A DNA stretch of 64,000 nucleotides, taken from positions 62,001 through 126,000 of the forward strand of contig CAUYUJ010021171.1 in the NCBI GenBank assembly GCA_963575745.1, given 5' to 3'. The stretch's first letter is position 1; each line of letters starts with the position of its first letter. A program made the translations under genes and the position numbers. Source of the DNA: Prorocentrum cordatum (taxonomy: Eukaryota > Sar > Dinophyceae > Prorocentrales > Prorocentraceae). The notes under the pieces are model-generated. The model made no database searches. It saw nothing but the letters and a program-made list of their open reading frames with translations, and was not told the DNA's origin. Shown in pieces: positions 29,741-42,059 of this stretch.

Positions 29741-30990
29741 CGTGCAAAGCTGGGGAACTGCCCTTTCTCGCGGCAGAGAAGACCGGGCTGCCCAACGTGG
29801 CGGGCGCTGCCCGGCGGCGGCGCCCGCGCTTGTAGCACGCCGTGGCCCTTTTCAAAGGAGCCGCGCCCCCCTGGCAGAGCTGCCCCATTTTTGTCGCCCT
29901 TCATGGTCGGGGGCCCGTAGACGGCTTCCTTGGCGAAGCGTTTGCGGGCCCGCGCCCCGCGCTGGACGTCCTCGCTGCGCTGCTGGCAGCGCGCGCCCTT
30001 CATGTCGCCCAGGAGACCGCCCTCGCGCAAACGCTGCGCCTGCTCGGGAGGGCTCATCCGCAACCGAGCTTTCACGGGCAATTGCACGCTGCTGCGGCTC
30101 CGTTGCACCACCTGTCCGCACCAATCGACGCGGGCCATCTCGGGCACGCAGAGGTCGCGAGAGCGCTGGCGCCTCGCCTTGGCCCCCGTCGCCGTCGGCG
30201 GGGCAGCGAGCCACGGCGGCAGAGACGTAGCAGCGCCGACCGGAAGAAGGTCATGGGACCTCAATGCGCCCGCCGCTCCTGTCCACTTGATGCGCAGGCA
30301 GTTTGTCACCATCCACGTGATGTAGGACGGGTCAATATCTCGAACTTCGGGCAACGTCGCCCCTTGTGTTCGCCCGCTGGCATTCGCCAGGCGCCCTCTC
30401 CTGCCGCCGCGGCCCTCTGAGGGGTGAGGCGCGCGGCGTGCGCCCGAAGCTCGGCGAGGGTGACGCCCCTCGCCTCATGCCTCGCGTGGGTTGATCCATG
30501 GTGCGGTCAGTCGGCATATCCGCCACCGCGCCCTTATCGCGGCGTCAAGCGCGGCGGGATGCCCTTTGCTGACTGGCAGGGCTCATAAGACCCAACGGGT
30601 TCCAAATGCTCCCATGGCACTGGCGCTGGCGGAGCTGCCGCAGGCAGGTGGATACCCTCCCGCAGTCTGATACGCATAATATTTTGCACGGGGCAATGTA
30701 TGATCTCGTTTCTGCTGCACCGTCGCCCAAACCCAGTCACGTCTGTGGATTTGTCCCTCCTGCGACGTTTTCGGGAATCCTGGATTTCCACGCCCCCCCA
30801 ACGACGTCCGCAATCGCCGCAGCGGCGGCGCCCGTTGCCGCCGACGGTCGTTCGCGCGGTCGACTTCTCTGGCGCCGTCTCGCCCTGAAGAAGGAAAAGA
30901 GAAGAAAACGGAGGATAGGGGGGAGAGGGGGAGGGATGCAGCAGGGAGGAGGCGGAGGGGGAGGAGGAGGAGGAGGAGGAGCGAGGAGGG
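29741..30990. other. Unassigned GC-rich interval
   Basis: Minus-strand frames (30,354-29,629) are long and basic (PEQAQRLREGGLLGDMKG, RKRFAKEAVYGPPTMKG) and could be the zinc-binding N-terminal region of the transposase, but no Cys pairs support this. Nothing else is recognised. Confidence 0.3.
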
Positions 30991-33353
30991 ATAAAGGATG
31001 AAGGTGGTGGTGCTCTCCGTGGTGCTGCTCAAAGTCGCGATGGTGCTCTCCGCAATGCTGCCCCCAATCGCGCTGGTTGACGCCGTGAGGGCACTGCCCA
31101 TCGAGCTGTTCAACGAATTTGTGCTCGGCGTGCTGCTGGTCCCTCTCGTTGTAGTCAGCGTCGCCGTGGTGCTCGTCCTGGGCACCGTGGCGCTGCTCGA
31201 GTCCGTAGTGGTGGTCACCGCGGTAGTGATCAACTCCGTCGCCGGAGACGCCGTGGCACTGCTCAACTCCGTAGTGGTGGACGCCGTGGTGCTGCCCAAC
31301 TCCGCGAAGACGGATGCCGAAGGAGGAGGGGGAGGGGGATGGGGGAGGAGGAGGAGGAGGAGGAGGAGGAGGAGGAGGAGGAGGAGGAGGAGGAGGAGGG
31401 GGGGGAAGAGGAGGGGGGGGAGGAGGAGGAGGAGGAGGAGGAAACGATGAGAGGAGGAGAGGAGGAGGAGAAGGAGGGGGGGGGACGGGGGAGGAGGAGG
31501 AGGAGGAGGACGAGGGAGGGAGGGAGGGAGGAGGAGGAGGAGATGAGGAGGGCGAGGAAAGGCGCGAGGATGAGGAAGAGGATGGAGGAGGGGGGGGAGG
31601 GGGGGGAGGAGGAGGAAGAGGAGGAGGAAGAGGACGCGGACATCAGGAGGGCAAGGGAGGGCGCGAGGATGAGAAAGAGGAAGAATGGAGGAGGGAGGAA
31701 GGAGGCGGGAGGAAGAGGAGGAGGAGGAGGAGGGAGGCGGGGGTAGGAGGCGGGATCCGCCGCCGTGCCTTCACGGACGCCGTGGCAGTGCTCAACTCCG
31801 TCGTCCTGGACACCGTGGCACCGCTCAACGTCGTAGTGGTGGGCGCCGTGGCACTGCTCAACGTCGCAGTGGCGAAGGCCGTGGCAGTGCTCAACGTCGC
31901 AGTGGCGCACGCCGTGGTCGTGCTCAACCCCGTCGTCCTGGACACCGTGGCACTGCGCAGCGTCGTAGTGGCGGGCGCCGTGGCAATGCTCAAGTCCGCG
32001 AGGCTGGACACCGAAGGAAGAGGAGGATGAGGGGGAGGAGGAGGGGGAGGAGGAGGGGGAGGGAGACGAGGAGGAGGCGGAGGAGGAGGAAGAGGAGGAG
32101 GAGGAGGAGGAGGACATGAGGAGGGCAAGGAGGGGCGCGAGGATGAGGAAAAGAAAAGATGCGGAGAGGGGGAGGGGGGGGGGGGGAGAGGAGGAGGAGG
32201 AGGAGGAAAAAGAGGAGGAGGGGGAGGAGGAGGGGAGGAGGGAGGGGGAGGAGGAAGGAACGGAAGGAGGAGGAGAGGGAGGGAGGGAGGGAGGGAGGGA
32301 GGAGGCGGGGATGAGAGGCGGGATGGGCAGGAGGAGGCATGGGCAGGAGGAGGGATGGATACGAGGAGGGATGGATACGAGGGAGGGATGAAAGGAGGGA
32401 TGGTTCGGATAACATACTGGGAGGAGGAGGAGGAACGGGAAGGCGACGACAGGGATGAAAAGGAGGATGCGGAAGGACACCCTCGTAGTGCTCAATTCCT
32501 TCGCCCCGGGCCCTGAGGCGCTGCTCGAATATGTAGTGGCGGTCGCCGTGGTAGTGCTTACTTCCGTCGTCCTGGCCACCGTGGCACTGGTCGAACATGT
32601 AGTGGTGGACGCCGTCGTAGTGCTCAACTCCGCCGTGGTGGACACCGTGGTCGTGCTCAACTCCGTCGTCCTGGACACCGTGGCCCTGCTCAGCGTCGTA
32701 GTGGTGGGCGCAGCGGCACTGCTTAACTCCGTGGGGCTGGACGCCGAAGGAGGAGGAGGCGGAGGAGGAGGAGGGGGAGGAGGGGGAGAAGGAGGAGGAG
32801 GAGGAGGAGGAGGAGGGGGAGGGGGAGGAGGATGAGGACGGGGAGGGAGGGAGGGGAGGGGGGAGGGAGGGAGGAAGGAAGGAGGGAGGGTTGGAGCAGG
32901 CGGAGGCGGAGGAGGAGGAGGAGGACGTGAGTACGGTAAGGACGGGCGCGGAGGATGAAAAAAAAAAGGATAGAGGAGGGAGGAGGGATGAGGCGGAGGA
33001 GGAGGAGGAGAGGGAGGGAGGGAGGAGAGAGGGAGGATGCGGGGATAAGAGGCGGGGATGGGTAGGAGGAGGGATGGGTAGAAGGAGGGATGGCTACGAG
33101 GAGGGATGGATACGAGGGAGGGCTGAGAGGAGGGATGGGTAGGAAACCACACTGAAAGGAAGAAGGGGGGAGGACGACGACACGGAGGAGGAGGAGAAGG
33201 AGGAGAAGGAGGAGGAGAGGGAGGTAGGGAGGGAGGGAGGAAGCGGGGATAAGAGGCGGGATTCCGCCGCCGGCCTTCACGGCAACGGCGCGTTAGAATG
33301 CCCCTCTGCCCCTTGGTCCCTCCGGGCGTTGTCATTGGCTGTTGTTTGTTTTG

Positions 33354-33355
<2 letters not shown>

Positions 33356-33389
<34 letters not shown>

Positions 33390-33392
33390 ACC

Positions 33393-33440
<48 letters not shown>

Positions 33441-33441
33441 T
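33356..33441. repeat. (TA)n tracts
   Basis: Two (TA)n runs (33,356-33,386 and 33,398-33,441) separate the GGA array from the GGCCCAAGA array. Confidence 0.95.
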
Positions 33442-33504
33442 GGCTTCTAGGGCCGACCCGCCATCCGGACCGCGCGCAGCGCCCCTTGAAAACTGCCCCC
33501 CCTG

Positions 33505-34320
33505 GAATTGCGCCTCGGCGTTTCGTTCTGCCTCCAAGCGGCCAAGATGGCCTCCACGAGGGCTCCCAAGCCAACCGAGACGACACCAACACGGCCCAAG
33601 ATGGCCAAAGGCGGCGCAATACTCTCCCAATACGGCCCCGAGACGGCCCAAGAGGCCCCCAAGACGACCCCCGAAGGCTCCAATCGCCCCACCAAAGGAG
33701 CCCGAGGAGGCCCAAAGCAGCGGTTTCCAATTGGTTGTTGAAGGATGTCGAGCTTCTCGCCTGCTTGGGTCCCCGACCGCCCTAGACGGCCCAAAAAGCC
33801 TCCGTGGTAGCTCCAAGACAGCCGAAAACGCCCCCAAGAGAGCCCCAAGTCGGCGCAAGAAAACCCCAATATCGCCCAACAGGCCCCCGAGACGGCCCAA
33901 GAGGCCCCCAAGACGGCCCCGAGAGCCCCACCAAAGTAGCCCGAGGATGCCCAAATCAGTGGTTTCCCTTTGGTTTTGGAAGGATGTCGAACTTCTCGCC
34001 TGCTCGGGCCCCCGACCGCCCTAGACGGCCCAAGATGCCTCCAAGCTAGCTCCAAGGCAGCCGAAGACGCCCCCAAGAGGGCCTCAAGTCGGCACAATAA
34101 GACCCCAAGATCGCCCAAGACGCTCCCGAGACGGACCAAAAACGTCCCAAAAGGGAACCAACATGGCCCCAGCAGGCCCCCAAGATGGCCCCCGAAGGCG
34201 CCACGCGGGCTGAGAGCCCCCTCGGACGGCCCAAGAGGCCCCAAAAGGCCCCAAAGAGGCCCCAGGAGGTCCCCATGAGGCCCCCAAGAGGCTCTCAAAA
34301 GGCCCCCGCGAGGCCCTCGA
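33505..34320. repeat. 240-bp higher-order unit of GGCCCCCAAGA repeats
   Basis: Short units of GGCCCAAGA/GGCCCCCAAGACG are organised into about three 240-bp units; the landmark GGATGTCGA then CTTCTCGCCTGCT occurs at 33,743 and 33,982. The same short motif on the other strand forms arrays at 52,040-52,690 and 54,240-54,590. Confidence 0.8.
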
Positions 34321-34375
34321 CAGGGCTCGATGAAGCCGACCTTCCTCGTCATGATATTATGTCTCCCCTCCTCCA

Positions 34376-34590
34376 TTTGTTTTTCAACCTCCTCCTCCCC
34401 TTCCTCCTCCTCCTCCTCCTCCTCCTCTCCTCCTCCTCCTTCCTCCTCCTCCTCTCTCCTCCTCCTCATCCCCCCCCCCTCCCCCTGCCCCATCCCTCCT
34501 CCCTGCCCCTCCCCCCTTTCCCCCCCCCCCCCCCCCCCTCCTCCTCATCCCCCCCCCCCCCCTCCTCCCCCTCCCCCCCTCCTCCTCGCC
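34376..34590. repeat. TCC/CCCC-rich tract
   Basis: Pyrimidine-rich run on +, the reverse orientation of the GGA tracts on either side. Confidence 0.9.
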
Positions 34591-35914
34591 GCGGTAGTGC
34601 TTCAACTCCGTCGCCCTGGACACCGTGGCACTGCTAGAACCCGTAGTGGTGCACACCGTCGCAGCGCTCAACTCCGCCGCGGCGCTGATCGGCGTCGTAG
34701 CGGCGGGCGCCGCGGCGCTGCTCAACGTCGTAGTGGCGGGCGCCGTGGCACTGCTCAACGTCGTAGTTGTGGGCGCCGTGGCACTGCTCAACATCGTAGT
34801 GGCGAGCGCCGTGGAACCACCGCGGTCGTGCTCAACTCCGTCGTCCTGGACGCCGTGGCACTGCTCAGCGTCGCAGTGGTGGGCGCCGTGGCACTGCTCA
34901 ACTCCGCGAGGCTGGACGCCGAAGGAGGAGGATGAGGGAGGGGAGGAGGAGGGCGAAGAGGAGGAGGAGGAGGAGGGGGAGGAGGAGGAGGAGGAGGAGA
35001 AGAGGAGGAGGAGGAGGAGGAGGAGGAGGAGGAGGAGGAGGAAGGAGAGGAGGAGGAGGGGGGGACGGGAATGATGGTGGGAGGGAGGGCGGACGGGGGG
35101 GGGGGGGAGGAGGAGGAGGACGGGGGTTGCCGGTGGATAGGAGGCAAGGTGGATAAGAGGAGGAGGCAAGGTGGATAAGGGGAGGGATGGATAGGAGGAC
35201 AGGTTGGGAGGAGGAGGAGGAGGAGGAGGAGGAGGAGGAGGAGGAGGAGGAGGAGGAGGAGGAGGAGGAGGAGGAGGAGGAGGAGCAGGAAGAGGAGCAG
35301 GGGGAGGAGGAGGACGAGGGGGAGGACGAGGAGGAGGAGGAGGAGGAGGAGGAGGAGGAGAAGGAGGGACGCCGTCGTGGTGGACACCGTGGCAGTGGTC
35401 AACTCCGCGGTGGCGGGCGCCGTGGTAGTGCTCAACTCCGTCGTGGTGGACACTGTCGCACTGCTCAATTCCGTTGTCCTGGACGCCGAAGTACTGCCCG
35501 TAGAGTCGCCGTGGTAGTGCTCAACTCCGTCGCGGACGCCGTGGTAATGCTCAACTCCGTCGTCCTGGACACCGTGGTACTGCTCAACTCCGTAATGGAA
35601 TTGCTCGAATCTGCTGTGGTGGATTCCGTGTTAGTGTTCAATTCCGTCGTGGTAACCACCGCGGTACTGCTCGAATCAGCGGTGGTGGATGGACACCGTG
35701 GCATTGCTCGACCCCGCAATAATGGACATCGACGCGGTGCTCGACTCCTCGGGAGCGAGGAGGAGCACACGCGTGGCGAGAATATGGATACATGGAAGAA
35801 AACCTCATTCGTTTGAGTCGAAACGGCTGAGGGCCTCAGCAGTGGGACCTGTGGGACCTGCGGCGCCTGTGAAGGCCCGAAGCGCCTGAGAGGTGCACCG
35901 AAATCTACCCTCGG

Positions 35915-36615
35915 CTCTCGGTGGAACCCTTTGTGGCACCACGCAGGGCGCGAAAGTTGTTCAGAACAGAGCCCGATGCCTTCGGTGGAGCCACATGTGG
36001 GGCCACGAAACGTGTGATGGGTCGTCGGTGGAATCCCTTGTGGGGCCACGAAACGTGTGAGCGGTGCGAAGGCATGGACCCGAGGCGAGCTCCTTGTGGG
36101 GCCACGAAACGCTTGAGTGGTGGACCGGAATCGGCTCCCGGCCCTCGGTGGAACCATTTCGGGTTGTGCAAACATAAGCCCGAAGCCTTCGGTGGAGCCC
36201 CATGTGGGGCCACGAAACGTGTGAGGGGTGCTCCGGAATCGCCCCGAAGCGTTCGGTGGAGCCCCTTGTGGGGCCACGAAGCGTGTGATGGTTGTGGAGA
36301 AATGGACCCGAAGCCCTCAATGGAGCCCCGTGTGGGGCCACGAAACGTGTGAGGGGTGCGCCGAAATCGATTCGAAGCCTTCTGTGGAGCCCCCATGTGG
36401 GGCCACGAAACGTGTTAGTGGTGCACCGATCGGCCCTCGGCCCTCGGTGGAGCCTTTTTGGGTTGTGCAGACATTGGCCCGAGGCATTCGGTGGAGCCCC
36501 TTTTTCTGGGGCCGCGAAACGTGTGAAGGGTGTTCCGAAATCGCCCCGGAGCCTTCGGTGGATCCCCTTGTGCAGCGTTGGACCCGAGGCTTTCGGTGGA
36601 GCCCCGTGTGAAGTC
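35915..36615. repeat. Tandem array with TGTGGGGCCACGAAACGTGTG core
   Basis: Irregular 43-70 bp units starting CGGTGGAGCCCC and containing TGGGGCCACGAAACGTGTGA, GGGGTGC and CGAAATCG. It shares this core with the 89-90-bp array at 63,100-64,000. Confidence 0.85.
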
Positions 36616-36760
36616 GTCATCAGCCCATCATCGCGATCATCACCCTCGTCCTCATCCCCATCACCCTCACCATCTTCATTATCGTTTCCATCGTCGTCGT
36701 GGTGATCATCAACAAACCAATCGTCGTGATCATGGTCATCGACCACAGTCTTTGAACAAC
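36615..36760. repeat. ATC/TCATC microsatellite
   Basis: Imperfect TCATC/TCG trinucleotides linking the tandem array to the GGATTCC array. Confidence 0.8.
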
Positions 36761-36779
36761 CGAACAGTTTCCGAGGGTT

Positions 36780-37420
36780 CTGTGACGCCTCCCTAAAAGC
36801 TCCTAAGGATTCCCTAGGGATTCTCAACATTCCCTAAGGATTTCGACGGATCCCCAATGGATTCTCACGGATTCCCCTATTGGTTCCTAAAGACCCTCAA
36901 GGGTTCCCTAAGGATTCACCAGTGTTTTCTGAGATTCCCGATGATTCCTATGGATTACCAAGGATTCCCTACGGATCCCTAAGGAACGATTCACTCCCAA
37001 GTGACCTCTATGGATTCTTCCGGGATCCCTAAGATTCCCGAAGGATTTCCTCAGGATCCCGAAGATTTCCTAGGGACTCGTAAGGAATCCCGAGGGAGCC
37101 CTAATGACTCCCTTGTGATTAATCAAGGATTCCCTAAGGATTCCTAAGATCCCCAAAATATTCTCAATATTGCCAAATGATTCCGACGGACGCCCTGCCG
37201 ATCCTCAAGGAGTCCTAGCATCCGCGTGGAATTATTCAGAAGCCCGTAAGGATTCTTCAGAAATTTCCAAGGCTCCTTAGGGATCCCTAAGGTTTTCCTG
37301 GGGGCCCCTAAGGATTCGCTAGGAATCCCCTAGGGAGTCCTATGATTCCCTACGGAATCCTGGGATTCACGAGGGAATCCTACGATCCCTTGAGGAATCT
37401 GACGATTCCCTCGGATTGGT
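36780..37420. repeat. GGATTCCCTAA degenerate array
   Basis: Units of 9-12 bp built on AAGGATTCCCTA, the complement of the array at 27,035-27,955. Followed at 37,425-37,595 by GTGTGCCAACG/CCCCGG units and at 37,676-37,726 by (CAA)n. Confidence 0.85.
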
Positions 37421-37675
37421 GGTCGCACTCCCCGTGTGCCAACGACCGTCCCTGCCCCGGTGGCCTGGTCGGGAGCGAAAATCCGACCAACCCTCGGAAT
37501 CCTCTCAGGTTCTTGGTCGCACTCCCTGTGTGCCAACGCCCTTCCCACCCCAGTGCGCATACGCCCCTCCCGGCCCCCGGGGGGGGGCTAAGCTTCACCA
37601 GCTCCTTCTCATGCCTTCATTTTCCAAGAAAAACAAGGTCTCAACAAAAATCGGGGCCAGCACGATGGTTGCAAC

Positions 37676-37676
37676 G

Positions 37677-37726
<50 letters not shown>
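37676..37726. repeat. (CAA)n
   Basis: Perfect CAA run immediately before the first copy of the 762-bp unit. Confidence 0.95.
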
Positions 37727-37727
<1 letters not shown>

Positions 37728-37737
37728 CATTTAAGAC

Positions 37738-38499
37738 TGGGGACACTCCGTTCTCACCAGTGCCAGGGTTTTCATAGGAGGCGGGCAATACCCCCACTTT
37801 GTGGGGGGGCCGGTTCAAGCTCTACCAAATTTCCAAACGACTCTTCGCCACCACCCACACCCAGCTTCCCGCCCTATGACGTTCGGACACTTCACTTCGT
37901 GGCATGCGGACGACCGTGGCTACTATTCAGGGCCCCGCGGCCGACGACGACGGCGTGCGCGCGCGAAGAAAAAACGAATGTGTCCCGCATGGTATTATTT
38001 GACAGGGATGATGGCCCTGGCAGGTGCGCAACCGTTGTCGCAGAAGTTCGAAAAAGTTGCTCGCAAAAGCCCGTTTGACAGAAATGTTTAAAAAGTGTTG
38101 GGTTTCCTACGAATCCGCAAGAGCGCGCGGGATGAGATTTTGACAATTTTTTGTTGAAAAACCATTGGTTTTTTGATGTTTTTATGTTAAAATCGCTGCG
38201 AACACTAAGGTTTTGGAAGGATTTCGTCTTGCGCGCGCGAATGTCCACTTTACCTTATTTTTTGCAAGGGATTCTTGAAATTTGATTATATTAGAACAAG
38301 AAATGTCATTTTCTATTGTTTTTTGCAAGGGAAAGCGGATTACAACAAAACAACCGGATCCTGTACACACCCTCTTTTCTGAGGCTTCCTCACGAAAATG
38401 ATGAAAATGTAGCTGCGGCCTAGGCGGCGCAGGGGGGGCGCGCACCAGGGGGCCCAACAATAATTATTCTTTAGAATAAATAATGTTCAACAACAACAA
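37738..38499. repeat. 762-bp unit, copy 1
   Basis: Begins TGGGGACACTCCGTTCTCAC and ends ATAATGTTCAACAACAACAA. Copy 2 (38,511-39,270) follows at a 773-bp offset and is nearly identical in its first 350 bp. The last third is AT-rich with a repeated CCACTTTACCTTATTTTTTG motif. The open frame 38,510-38,851 on + (and its twin) has no recognisable similarity, so I do not call it a gene. Confidence 0.9.
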
Positions 38500-38510
38500 T
38501 TACTAGCACG

Positions 38511-39263
38511 TGGGGACACTCCGTTCTCACCAGTGCCAGGGTTTTCATAGGAGGCGGGCAATACCCCCACTTTGTGGGGGGGCCGGTTCAAGCTCTACCA
38601 AATTTCCAAACGACTCTTCGCCACCACCCACACCCAGCTTCCCGCCCTATGACGTTCGGACACTTCACTTCGTGGCATGCGGACGACCGTGGCTACTATT
38701 CAGGGCCCCGCGGCCGACGACGACGGCGTGCGCGCGCGAAGAAAAAACGAATGTGTCCCGCATGGTATTATTTGACAGGGATGATGGCCCTGGCAGGTGC
38801 GCAACCGTTGTTGCAGAAGTTCGAAAAAGTTGCTCGCAAAAGCCCGTTTGACAGAAATGATTAAAAAGTGTTGGGTTTCCTACGAATCCGCAAGAGCGCG
38901 CGGGATGAAATTTTGACAATTTTTTGTTTGAAAAACCATTGGTTTTTTGATGTTTTTATGTTAAAATCGCTACGAAAACTAAGGTTTTGGAAGGATTTCG
39001 TCTTGCGCGCGCGAATGTCCACTTTACCTTATTTTTTGCAAGGGATTCTTGAAGTTTGGTTATGTTAGAACAAGAAATGTCCACTTTAGCTTATTTTTTG
39101 CAAGGGAAAACCGATCGTAACAACACAACCGGATCCGGACCAACCCGTTTTGCCTGAGACTTCCTCACGAAAATGATGAAAATGAGGCTGCGGCCTAGGC
39201 GCGGCGGGGGGGTCGCGCACCAGGGGTCCCAACAATAATTATTCTTAAGAAGAAATAATGTTC

Positions 39264-39270
<7 letters not shown>
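38511..39270. repeat. 762-bp unit, copy 2, with (CAA)n tail
   Basis: Copy of 37,738-38,499. Its end merges into (CAA)n (39,262-39,349). A unit ending in a simple-repeat tail is compatible with a non-LTR retrotransposon 3' end, but no coding domain supports that. Confidence 0.9.
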
Positions 39271-39324
<54 letters not shown>

Positions 39325-39349
39325 CTAACAACAACAACAACAACAACAG
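39262..39349. repeat. (CAA)n tail
   Basis: About 28 CAA units with one interruption (CTAACA). From 39,350 to 39,560 only a short (TA)n at 39,432-39,441 is notable. Confidence 0.95.
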
Positions 39350-39564
39350 GCAGAACCCGCACCACGGATTCTCACTTTAGCCACGCACCCAGGGACAATG
39401 AATGAGTTCGGCCCCCTCACTCTGCTCCATATATATATATATGTACACATTTACATTGTATACCCGCATGTCAAGAAGAACGAACAAAACACTATTTCTT
39501 GACAGGGGCCTCACGCAAGCTCCCACACCCAAACACCAAATCCCATCACCATGACCCCAACCCA

Positions 39565-39702
39565 GTCAAGGTCCTTGAGCTCAGCAGCTGGTGCTTCCTC
39601 GGCAGGCTGGGCCGACGCCGGCGCCCCCCCGGCGCTGCGGGACTCCGCTGGAGCGTCAGCGGGCAGGTCGATGTCCATCCCGCCCGAGCCGCCGTCGGCG
39701 TC
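39565..39702 (-). pseudogene. Exon-like fragment 5, GGSGGMDIDLPADAP cassette
   Basis: AG (39,703-39,704) then DADGGSGGMDIDLPADAPAE, an Ala/Pro-rich stretch and AELKDLD, 138 nt, open. The Trp of the motif is Ser here (TGG to TCG). Same strand and length class as copies 3, 4 and 6. Confidence 0.55.
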
Positions 39703-40164
39703 CTCTGTCCGCGCGGGAGGCGAGAACTGCACCAATCTGGGGCCAGCGAGTCATTACACTGAAAGTGGCAGCACATCGATCACGTTTGAACCACTTGGCA
39801 TTGCGTCTCTCCCAATTATCACATCAAAACAGAAAAGGGAGAGTTACCACGTGCGGGAGAGAGAATGTGACCGATGTAACATTTAAAGAGAAAGAAAACG
39901 GAAAAGAGAGAGAGAGAGAGACAGGTGGCGGAACAACAACGAGAGACATGTGTACATATCAGTATATCCGCCGGCCCCCTTGCGGGGCCACCAGGCTGCG
40001 ATGGTGAGGATTTCAGCTCCCTGTTCCAGTTGCAGTTTCCAGTTTCCACTGTTACAGTCCTGCTTTCTGCTTCCTTGCTGTTAGTGGAGGGGAGCCGGAA
40101 AGTGTCCTGGTTAGCGTCCCCGAATCTCGTTGTCTGAATTCTTGGGGGGTCGTGGGACACATAC

Positions 40165-40640
40165 AAATAGATCATATTCGTGTCCACGAGGCCACAATCC
40201 CAAGTAAATTACCTCACATCCGTGTCCCCGAGTCCATCAACCTACGTAAATGGTAAATTGCCAATATTCGCGTCCCCCAAAACCATAAACCCACGTAAAT
40301 CATACAATATCCGCACCACCGAGCCAGATACCCATGTAAATTACGGTTCGCGCCCACGGAACCATAAACCCTCAAACATGGTACAATATTCACATCCCCA
40401 GGGCCATAAGCCCTCCTAAAGTACACCATGCTTGCGTCCCCGAGGCCACAAACCCTCGCAAGTTATACAATATTCGCGTTCCCGAGGCCATAAACCTTTG
40501 CAAGTAAACAAGATGTGCGCCCCCGAAGCCATACATCCTCGTATATTATGCAATAGTTGCGTCCTTGAAGCCACACACCCTCGTAAATTAAGCAATATTC
40601 ACGTTCCCGAAGCCAGAAACCATTGTAAATAACCTGATGC
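40165..40640. repeat. 42-45-bp tandem array, about 11 units
   Basis: Units of the form CGTCCCCGAGGCCATAAACC, CTCGTAAATTATACAATATT. Diverged but regular spacing. Confidence 0.8.
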
Positions 40641-41860
40641 TCGTTTTGGCCCTCGCGTGAAGTCCCGACATTGCTTCACGTCAGCGTCCAGACATCCCAA
40701 TACAGCTCTGGCAAGTCCCACTCTAAGAGAGCGGGGCCGGCGGCATGGGGGCGAAACCATGGCGAAATATATAAATCTATGTGTTGATATATGTACAGAA
40801 GTGAATCCCCCCTGGGTAGTGATACATGCTGCCTTGTGTTCGGTGTTTCGTACTTATCCTCTTCTTCCGTCGTCACACTCACTTTGTGTCCGTCTCTTGA
40901 TATGGGTCCTATTACAATCAATAGGAGAGCTTCAAGTACAGCTCACAGTGCAGCTCATCCTATAATCCAGTGCACAGCCAATGGGACAGCCTTCGCTACA
41001 GTTCACAATACAGCTCCTACCAAGTCTATTGATACAAGTCCTGCTGCTGTGTCCATTGCAGCTGTCCTGCATCTCCCACTGCGCTTCCCTCGCAATCCCA
41101 CCACAACCAGCAACGCAACTCGCACTACAAGTCCTATGAAAGTTCCCTCGGCAATTCAGTACAGCCTTCAGTACATCCCCTACAACCCAGACCTCACCTT
41201 CTACTACTGCCAATACTACAGCTTCTACCGAAGCCCATACGAACCTCGCAGATGCTGCCAGCAGTACAGGTCCGACTACACCTCCTCCTACAAATCGTGA
41301 AATCATTCCCTCTGCATTTAATACTCTCGTACAACTTCCAATGAAATTACCACCGCAACTCCCACGACGTTTAACATTAAACTTCCAAAAACATCTCCGG
41401 GTGCAACTTGTACTGCAATGCCGAAGCGGCCAAGTAACCCAGACCCCGGGTCAGCTCCTACTGCAGGGTCTCCTACTACAATACCCTTCCACCGCCAATC
41501 GTCCAGCTCTCGCTGCAAAGGCTACTGAAGCCAGTGATACCGTTCTCGTGGCACTTCTGACTGCAACACCCTGTCTCGCTGCCTCAAGGATATGATACTA
41601 CATCTACGACCACAGCCAGTTGCGCAGCGCCTCCACAGCTCCCGCGACAGCTCCTACCACGAATCCTTCTACTGAAGATGGCACAATTTCCGCACAGCCA
41701 AAATAATAATTCCTGGTACGGCTTATGTCCCATCCAATACCACAGTTCCTGCATCCTCCACTGCAGCTCGTACCACACATGTTGTTACAAATCCTACTGA
41801 ACTTTGTTTCACAACGGGACTACTACAAACCCCACCGCACAATGATGCGAGGCCAACTTG

Positions 41861-42030
41861 TATACACCACCACCGCCTGCAACAGAAAATGTCCGAAAAA
41901 AGGGATAGGGGCAGTGTCGTGCCAGACGACGCTGCGACGCCACGGCGAAAAGGGTCTCGGCGCAGCTCGCAGGCGCCGTGGCATGGGGAGTTCTTGAAGC
42001 AGAAACAGCACGTCTTGGTGGTGGTGTATA
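41861..42030. mobile_element. Short element with TATACACCACCACC inverted ends, copy 1
   Basis: 170 bp. Left TATACACCACCACCGC, right GGTGGTGGTGTATA. Inserted in the CTACAGCTC array. No clear target duplication. Confidence 0.5.
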
Positions 42031-42059
42031 AAAATCGCTCCGCTTGGTAACCAAAATTA

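Larger units (their letters stand above)
30998..35750. repeat. Higher-order array: 33-bp minisatellite blocks alternating with GGA tracts
   Basis: Five blocks (about 30,998-31,318; 31,778-32,015; 32,485-32,745; 34,600-34,920; 35,378-35,750) contain 33-bp units such as GTGGCACTGCTCAACGTCGT. Read on + they give an 11-residue repeat of VALLNxVVxxT/A type. Four blocks end in a GCGAGGCTGGACGCCGAAGG-like junction followed by GGA tracts of 200-500 bp. The very long open frame on the minus strand (33,398-31,263) is a product of 3-bp and 33-bp units, not a gene. Confidence 0.85.

Noticed and set aside
31263-33398. 711-codon open frame on the minus strand
   Set aside because: It is open because its GGA and 33-bp units are multiples of three; the product is Ser/Pro/Thr low complexity with no domain.
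33447-34493. Gly/Leu/Trp-rich 348-codon minus frame
   Set aside because: It follows the 240-bp GGCCCAAGA array; the repeating LGxLLGPxG pattern reflects the DNA repeat.
38510-38851. 113-codon + frame duplicated in both 762-bp units
   Set aside because: Identity is expected from a recent DNA duplication; no domain or codon signature supports a gene.
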